From the NCBI GenBank assembly GCA_026874595.1, contig CM049318.1, positions 22,359,456-22,423,455 on the forward strand: a stretch of DNA of 64,000 nt, read 5' to 3'. The DNA comes from Sipunculus nudus. Taxonomy: Eukaryota; Annelida; Sipuncula; Golfingiida; Sipunculidae. Made by a program: the position numbers and the translations under genes. The notes below the pieces were generated by a model. The model did not search any database. It saw only the letters and a program-made list of their open reading frames with translations, and was not told where the DNA came from. Numbering within the stretch: the first letter of the stretch is position 1; each line of letters starts with the position of its first letter. Shown piece after piece: positions 58,887 to 64,000 of the stretch.

Positions 58887-59831
58887 CTGCCGAGAATCAA
58901 ATTTTCAGTTTGTAACAGATAGAGTGCACATTTAGGAGACATATAGCACCAGCTTTCTGTGGATCCAGGGGCCTCAATACCGGGCTCCCCACACTTATTA
59001 TCCCCACTCTTTAACAAGGGGGGGGGGGGGGAATTCCAATGTAATCATCTGCCCTGCTATTCAGGGAATAATATATTGAAACGAAATTTGATAACGGTAT
59101 GCTGGTTCCATAAAGTCTACATTAAAATGAGGGGTCCACTCGTGTTGAACTCGCTGTATACGAACCAGGAAATCTAAGCTTATAATGCTTAAATTTCTCC
59201 AGATGGGCACTCCGCATCAAAAATATTCAAATTTTACAAATAACATTGGGTCTATATTGTTATCCGTAAACGAAATATTTAGATTTTAAAATATAGCAGA
59301 TCTTCTAAATTATCTGTCGATTATGAACAGAGCATTCAATAGTGATTATTATCAACTCCGTCTATATGAAAATTCTACTTTTTTTTAAGTGCCGTCCTTA
59401 CATTTAGAAAAGGAACATGTCTGTTTAGTATGCCCATTGAGGCATTTTCTGGTTTTATTTTGATATCTTGTTTCACACTCTATCATGCCCACTTACGTTA
59501 TATTAATATTCCATTAATCAGTAATTCTCAAGATAATTTTCCAGACAAGTTAATGTTAAAAGAGATCTGACCGTGCTAAAACCAAATGACAAAATTTTAT
59601 GCATGCCAATGCTGCCTGAAGAATCCTATTATGATTCAATGATGTTACCGTGGAACATTTCTGATCATAGGGTTAGGACGTTACCTAGGGTTCAAGGCGT
59701 TAATTGGACTTGTGAGTGGAAGCTCCTAGGAGTCAACCTTCCCTGTGCCTCAAAAACAACATGCCATACAAGAGGCGTAGCCAGGATTGAAGGAGGGAAG
59801 GGGGCCGAAATATTTGGCAAAGACAACTGAA

Positions 59832-59884
<53 letters not shown>

Positions 59885-62800
59885 AAACACCTTACAATAA
59901 TTCCTAACACAATACTGATGTTTAATTCCAATAAGAAATATCAGTTGTACAAGATGAATAAACCAAAAAAAAAGGGAGACCCATTGGTCACGGCGCTCAG
60001 GTAAATTTTGTCAAATTTCAGCAAATGCAGAATATACTTATTCCCATTATTATTGTTTTTATATATAAGTATTACCAAAACTTACAGAAAATGATCCTGT
60101 TATTGGTGATAATCAAATACTAAATACATGATTGCCAAACTAATACTCTGACATGACTACCATGGAAAAACCATGCAGTATAGGTTTTCGAGATATCGTG
60201 TTGCATATGAAATATTTACAGATAGACACAGGTGGACAATCACGACTGATAACTTAATTCCACTTTCTGCTGAGGCAGGGAAATTTTAAGATTACATGAA
60301 CCCCTTTTTAACATGTCCGTGTTTTGCAGGGGAGTAACGATTTATTTAATGAATTTTCATATTTACAAATATGACAAAATTGTAATAATAAAAAAAAATC
60401 TGCAATTATAGGTAATTTAGAATTATAAGCTGCATCATTATCTATCCTCAATTTAGTCATATCAAATTGTGCATACACATTTATTTTACTACTTTTCTAA
60501 AGGTAGTATCTCACTGGACTGCGACAGCTTGCGACTAGTTGAAGACACGACAATTGCGAGAAAATACGCGAATTAGCGACAATTCTCACTTGCAATCACA
60601 CTGAATCGTAATTACGATATGTTTCTGAACATCGTACGAGTGTTTGACCAAAAATTCGGCTGGAGCTCGTATACCCGTCGTGCGAATGTCGTGGGATGTT
60701 CACAAGACATTCGCACGACATTTGTGAAATATTCGCACGACAATTCGCGACCAAAATGTCAGATTCTCTTTTCATCTCCAAATATACGCAATGTGGTTGC
60801 ATAGGTCGCAAACCCCTCTCAAAGTTGTCTCGCAGTTCTCGCAATTCCTGACTCGCAAAAACTGACTTGAGAATAGTTCGAGACATGTTTGAGACGGGTT
60901 TGAGAAACAAGCGACGCCACTGCGACTATTTTGCGAGAATGTTTGTTTTGCGATTTTTTTTAACATGTTCAAAATTTGTGTGACATGTTAGCGTCACTTT
61001 GCGAATCACGCGAGGAAAATGAGAACCGCCGCGAATGTTTAACTACTCTTTTGAGACTCTCTCGCGAATGAATTCGCAATTTGTCGCAAAGCTGTCGCAG
61101 CCCAGTGAGATACAGGCTTAAATCATAACATGCTTTGACTAAATTTAAAAGAAAATTATTTTTTAAGATGAAACACTAAAAAATGTCATATTTTTTATTA
61201 TTCCATGAATCACTATTCCCCAAAAAAGGTTCGTACATAGGGTTTTAGTTCAATGTACACGCTTCATTTTATTAACTAAAATAAAAAAAAAAATAGTAAA
61301 ATTGATTCAAAATACCCTTTTTAAATTAGGTATAGACACTGCTGGTTGGATTAGGAACAAATAACATCATTATGCTAAATATTAATATTATCTATAATTA
61401 TATACTGACACGCATGTTAAATGATTTTAAATGGTTTTAACTCTTCTGTATCAAGGAGTTCCTCTTAACATGTACATCGAAACTTTTATAGCAAAACCAA
61501 ACACTATTAATTCAAAGTGCACTCATTGAAACCCCTTGTAATACAAAAAAAATCAAAGATCTATAATTAGTCCAGGCAAAATTAATTTAACATAGAAACT
61601 TATAACATAACTTATTTATACATCTTCTCCATGAAGGGGGGGTGGGGACTGTAGGGGAAGCCTAGCTCTGGTGAGCAACGGGAGCTAACTGCGTTGATTG
61701 AAGTTAGTTCCAATACAGGTTACTAGGTGAGGGCTCCCACATTTACTACACACCACCGGGCTGGGTTGACTTGAATGATAATAGTATTATATTTATGCTA
61801 ATAACTATCTCATCTAACTTCTGGCATACAATTAAAGTTTAATTAGATAAACTTTTATCCTTGAAAAAAAAGCCTGAAGCTTTAACAGTTTCGTTGTTTA
61901 TTGAGAAAATATATTTCCTGATGTTTTGACAAGGTACAATACATTCAGATCCAAAACTTCTAAAAATTATGCAAAATTGTTTGGATGTACACACGAGAAA
62001 TGTAGACTATTATCTATGCAAAATATAAACAAAACGTTTGTTGTTTTAAAAAGGAAACTCTTGAAGTGTAGCAGCAGGTTTTTACTGGAAAACAGTGTTT
62101 TTTCCTTTATTTTTTCAAGGGAACAAAGTCGCAGTGACCCAGTTTTGGGTTTGGTAGGAGAACATAAGGACATCTAACTGTATATTGCATTTTGTATTCC
62201 TAGTTTACCTGTTTATCAACGGACGGCAGGACCATCGCTATAGCTCATATGATTTATAGTCAGCTGAGCTACAAATATGTCTGCAGGATCAAACCTAATG
62301 AAATGTAGAAATAAGTCCGGAATCTGCCGTTATCAGTGACAGGGATTTTCATGGTTGTGTTTTAAAAATGTTAATCATTTTTAGATTGAGTGAAATTCCG
62401 GGAGGACGGGGAGTAAAGGATGCCACCGGGATTTTTTTTTTTTGGGAGGGGGGGGGGCATGGCTACGCCCCTGCATACGGGGATAGTACTTGTCTGGGCG
62501 CGGGGAACTAGAGTCAATAAAATCCCTCTCACATGCAGGGCACGTCTGCATAATCTCCCTAACTGGCGAGACATGTTTTTACGACACTAGGTATAGTGCA
62601 TATAAAACCAGATTAAGATACTGGTGCATGACCGATGTGATAAACAATTTATTTTTTGACTTCTTTATGGTGTATTTTGACTCCTAATTAAAAGAAATAT
62701 TGGTATCATCCAATAATATAATGATATTATACTAAATGCCCCTGTCTATTCATACACCAAAAAATATCAATTTCAAAATTTAATCGTTAAAAACTGAAGC

Positions 62801-63523
62801 AAAGTGCTTTCTTACTTGCAGCCATTGTTGTAGTTGCTTCCGGAGTCGTTGTTTGCTCTTTAAAACTGGTCGCTGTGGAAAAGAATTGATTTGATTATCT
62901 CCCTTGTTTAACACCCCTACCATATTCATTTCATGAATAATCACAGGAACAATTGATGGAAGCTTTAAAAAGATTTGTGAAGTTGCGCCTTACGGCTAGC
63001 AGGTGCCGTGCTTTCTATGTTTATGTTTATGGCCCAATCGTTCCCGGCTCAAGTTTTTTTGTCACTTCTTTTCATGAGTGAGCAACGGTTTTGGAACAAA
63101 ATATTTGGTATGCTATAATGTTTTTGAGAAGAAAAGGCATCATTTAAATTATATGTAACATGTCTGGTATGTTAATAGGTCCCTTATAGGTACAGGTGTA
63201 TATATTGTTATATATATATACAATTCATCCGAGCAGCATTACGCGACAGACATTCAGCTCGATGTATATAACTCTCCTGTTAAATATAACGTAAGGAGAC
63301 ACTGGATAGTTCCTCGCACACGAACCCGAGACATCAAAATCACAGCACCAAAGAATCCCAAAACACAGTATCCCAGATTGCCAAAAACCGTCACCGAGAC
63401 TTTTGGACCGTGTGTTTATAAGCACTCTGCTAATTGTATACGAATTTTTTTTTTTTTTTAACTTACGTGCTGTCTTTCTTTTAGCTGCTTCTGGGGTTAC
63501 TGGTTGCTCATGGAACCTGGCTC
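58741..63523 (-). CDS. Single-pass membrane protein, 3' part (three exons)
   Basis: Exons 63523-63467, 62872-62816 and 58886-58741 join in phase 1 each time and end in TAA. The first two are both 57 bp and encode related 18-residue linkers (ARFHEQPVTPEAAKRKTA and TSFKEQTTTPEATTTMAA), rich in Thr, Pro and Glu like an O-glycosylated stalk. The last encodes LELEGWKVAMIATGTAFVFV, then LFCCCCGWLCWCCC and IDEESVCMNLYIK: one membrane helix followed by a Cys-rich, probably palmitoylated short tail. This is the layout of a type I cell-surface receptor or adhesion protein. The ectodomain lies right of the window. Family not identified. Confidence 0.6.
59834..59882. repeat. (AT)n microsatellite
   Basis: AT run. 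Just left of it, aggcgtagccaggattg resembles a hAT-MITE end with no partner found. Confidence 0.9.
60506..61113. mobile_element. 608-bp MITE with 25-30-bp inverted repeats
   Basis: Left gtatctcactggactgcgac and right (inverted) gtatctcactgggctgcgac continue through agctt(t)gcgac. The interior is packed with gcgac, gcgaat, cgcaa and ttcgcacgac motifs on both strands, in contrast to the AT-rich flanks. Target duplication not clear. No coding capacity. Confidence 0.75.
61120..62380. other. Intron or intergenic, no gene seen
   Basis: AT-rich sequence with no supported exon. A short gtcagctgagctac near 62,260 recalls the start of the 341-bp satellite family. Confidence 0.35.
62385..62480. mobile_element. 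hAT-MITE fragment
   Basis: Ends in catggctacgcccctg (caggggcgtagccatg inverted), a typical hAT-MITE terminus, next to a T run and a G homopolymer. The other end is not clear. Confidence 0.35.
62816..62872 (-). CDS. Membrane protein, linker exon 2
   Basis: 57 bp, acceptor cttttccacag, donor gtaaga. TSFKEQTTTPEATTTMAA; paralogous to the exon at 63,467. Confidence 0.6.
63467..63523 (-). CDS. Membrane protein, linker exon 1
   Basis: 57 bp, acceptor tctacttcag, donor gtaagt. ARFHEQPVTPEAAKRKTA; shares F-(H/K)-E-Q-x-x-TPEA with linker exon 2, evidence of exon duplication. Confidence 0.6.
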
Positions 63524-64000
63524 CTGAAGTAGAGAAAGAACATGATTATCGCCCTTGTCTCATCGTACAATGAATCTCATTTTCTCATCAGTTTTTTACA
63601 ACGCTGTAAGAAGATTCAGCGTCGTGATAGAGAAGCAGTCAGATTTGAATGTTTCGAGATTTTAGGACGGAATCTTGGCTCCATGTTAATTTTTTATATT
63701 ATAAAATATTTTAGATATCTTATATTATCTGGCGATAATAAATATAGTATAAAAAATTATTAATCATTTTTCTGAGCCACGGTTTCCTGACACTTTTACT
63801 TTTTGGGCGCGGTTCCTGTTTATAACCAAATGTAAAGAGCAGCTGTGTTTTGGTAAATGTGTCTGTTTATCATGACAGGACTGCGTGACTAGACGTCCCA
63901 TCTTGCTCATGGGCGATAAGTTCAGAACAAGAAAAATAAACATTAAAGAATAAATTCAGAAGAAACAACAGATAGAAGCTTGAAAAGTCTTTTTTTTGTG

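Overview
This is an AT-rich, intron-rich animal genomic segment, not prokaryotic. Long TA/GT/TAGA microsatellites, many G or C homopolymers, tRNA-derived SINEs, hAT-type MITEs and several satellite arrays sit around genes with short GT-AG exons. The gene content (a CBR1-type carbonyl reductase and a secreted MAM plus thrombospondin type 1 protein) and the repeat style suggest a marine invertebrate, probably a mollusc. That assignment is inference from style, not from a match.

Layout. (1) 1-29.8 kb holds two tandem, minus-strand carbonyl reductase loci made by a segmental duplication. Copy B is complete: eight exons between 28,002 and 17,259, coding for 285 aa. Copy A shows only exons 1 and 2 (7,017 and 6,338); the rest is lost or lies left of the window. 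Aligning A with B by eye lets later insertions into A be read as filled versus empty sites: about 3.1 kb at 1.46-4.57 kb, a SINE near 6.0 kb, an 872-bp hAT-like element (7,396-8,267), and a 6.56-kb foldback-like element (9,236-15,792). The terminal inverted repeats of the last element contain a 21-bp minisatellite. Introns of copy B carry a roughly 1.7-kb minisatellite full of ATTTGCAT octamers and CACGTG E-boxes, and a 1.76-kb inverted-repeat element that stops about 27 bp from a splice acceptor.

(2) 30.8-32.0 kb contains a likely signal-peptide exon on the plus strand and, overlapping it antisense, a three-exon open frame on the minus strand. (3) 32.6-53.8 kb is one plus-strand gene with 18 recognised exons, every internal junction in phase 1. 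They code for MAM-MAM-TSP1-MAM-TSP1-MAM-TSP1x4, a secreted or matrix modular protein of at least about 940 aa. Its introns hold an LTR-like block with a heat-shock element plus TATA box, a reverse transcriptase scrap, and a 341-bp satellite array interrupted by an 871-bp hAT-like element with a perfect 8-bp target duplication. (4) 54-64 kb holds the 3' part of a minus-strand single-pass membrane protein gene (two duplicated 57-bp Thr/Pro linker exons, then a transmembrane exon with a Cys-rich tail), an isolated Cys-rich terminal exon at 55.4 kb, a 56-bp minisatellite containing a 195-bp hAT MITE, and a 608-bp MITE built from TCGC/GCGA motifs.

All exon boundaries were read by eye from splice signals, phase continuity and family resemblance. 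No transcript or database search was available.
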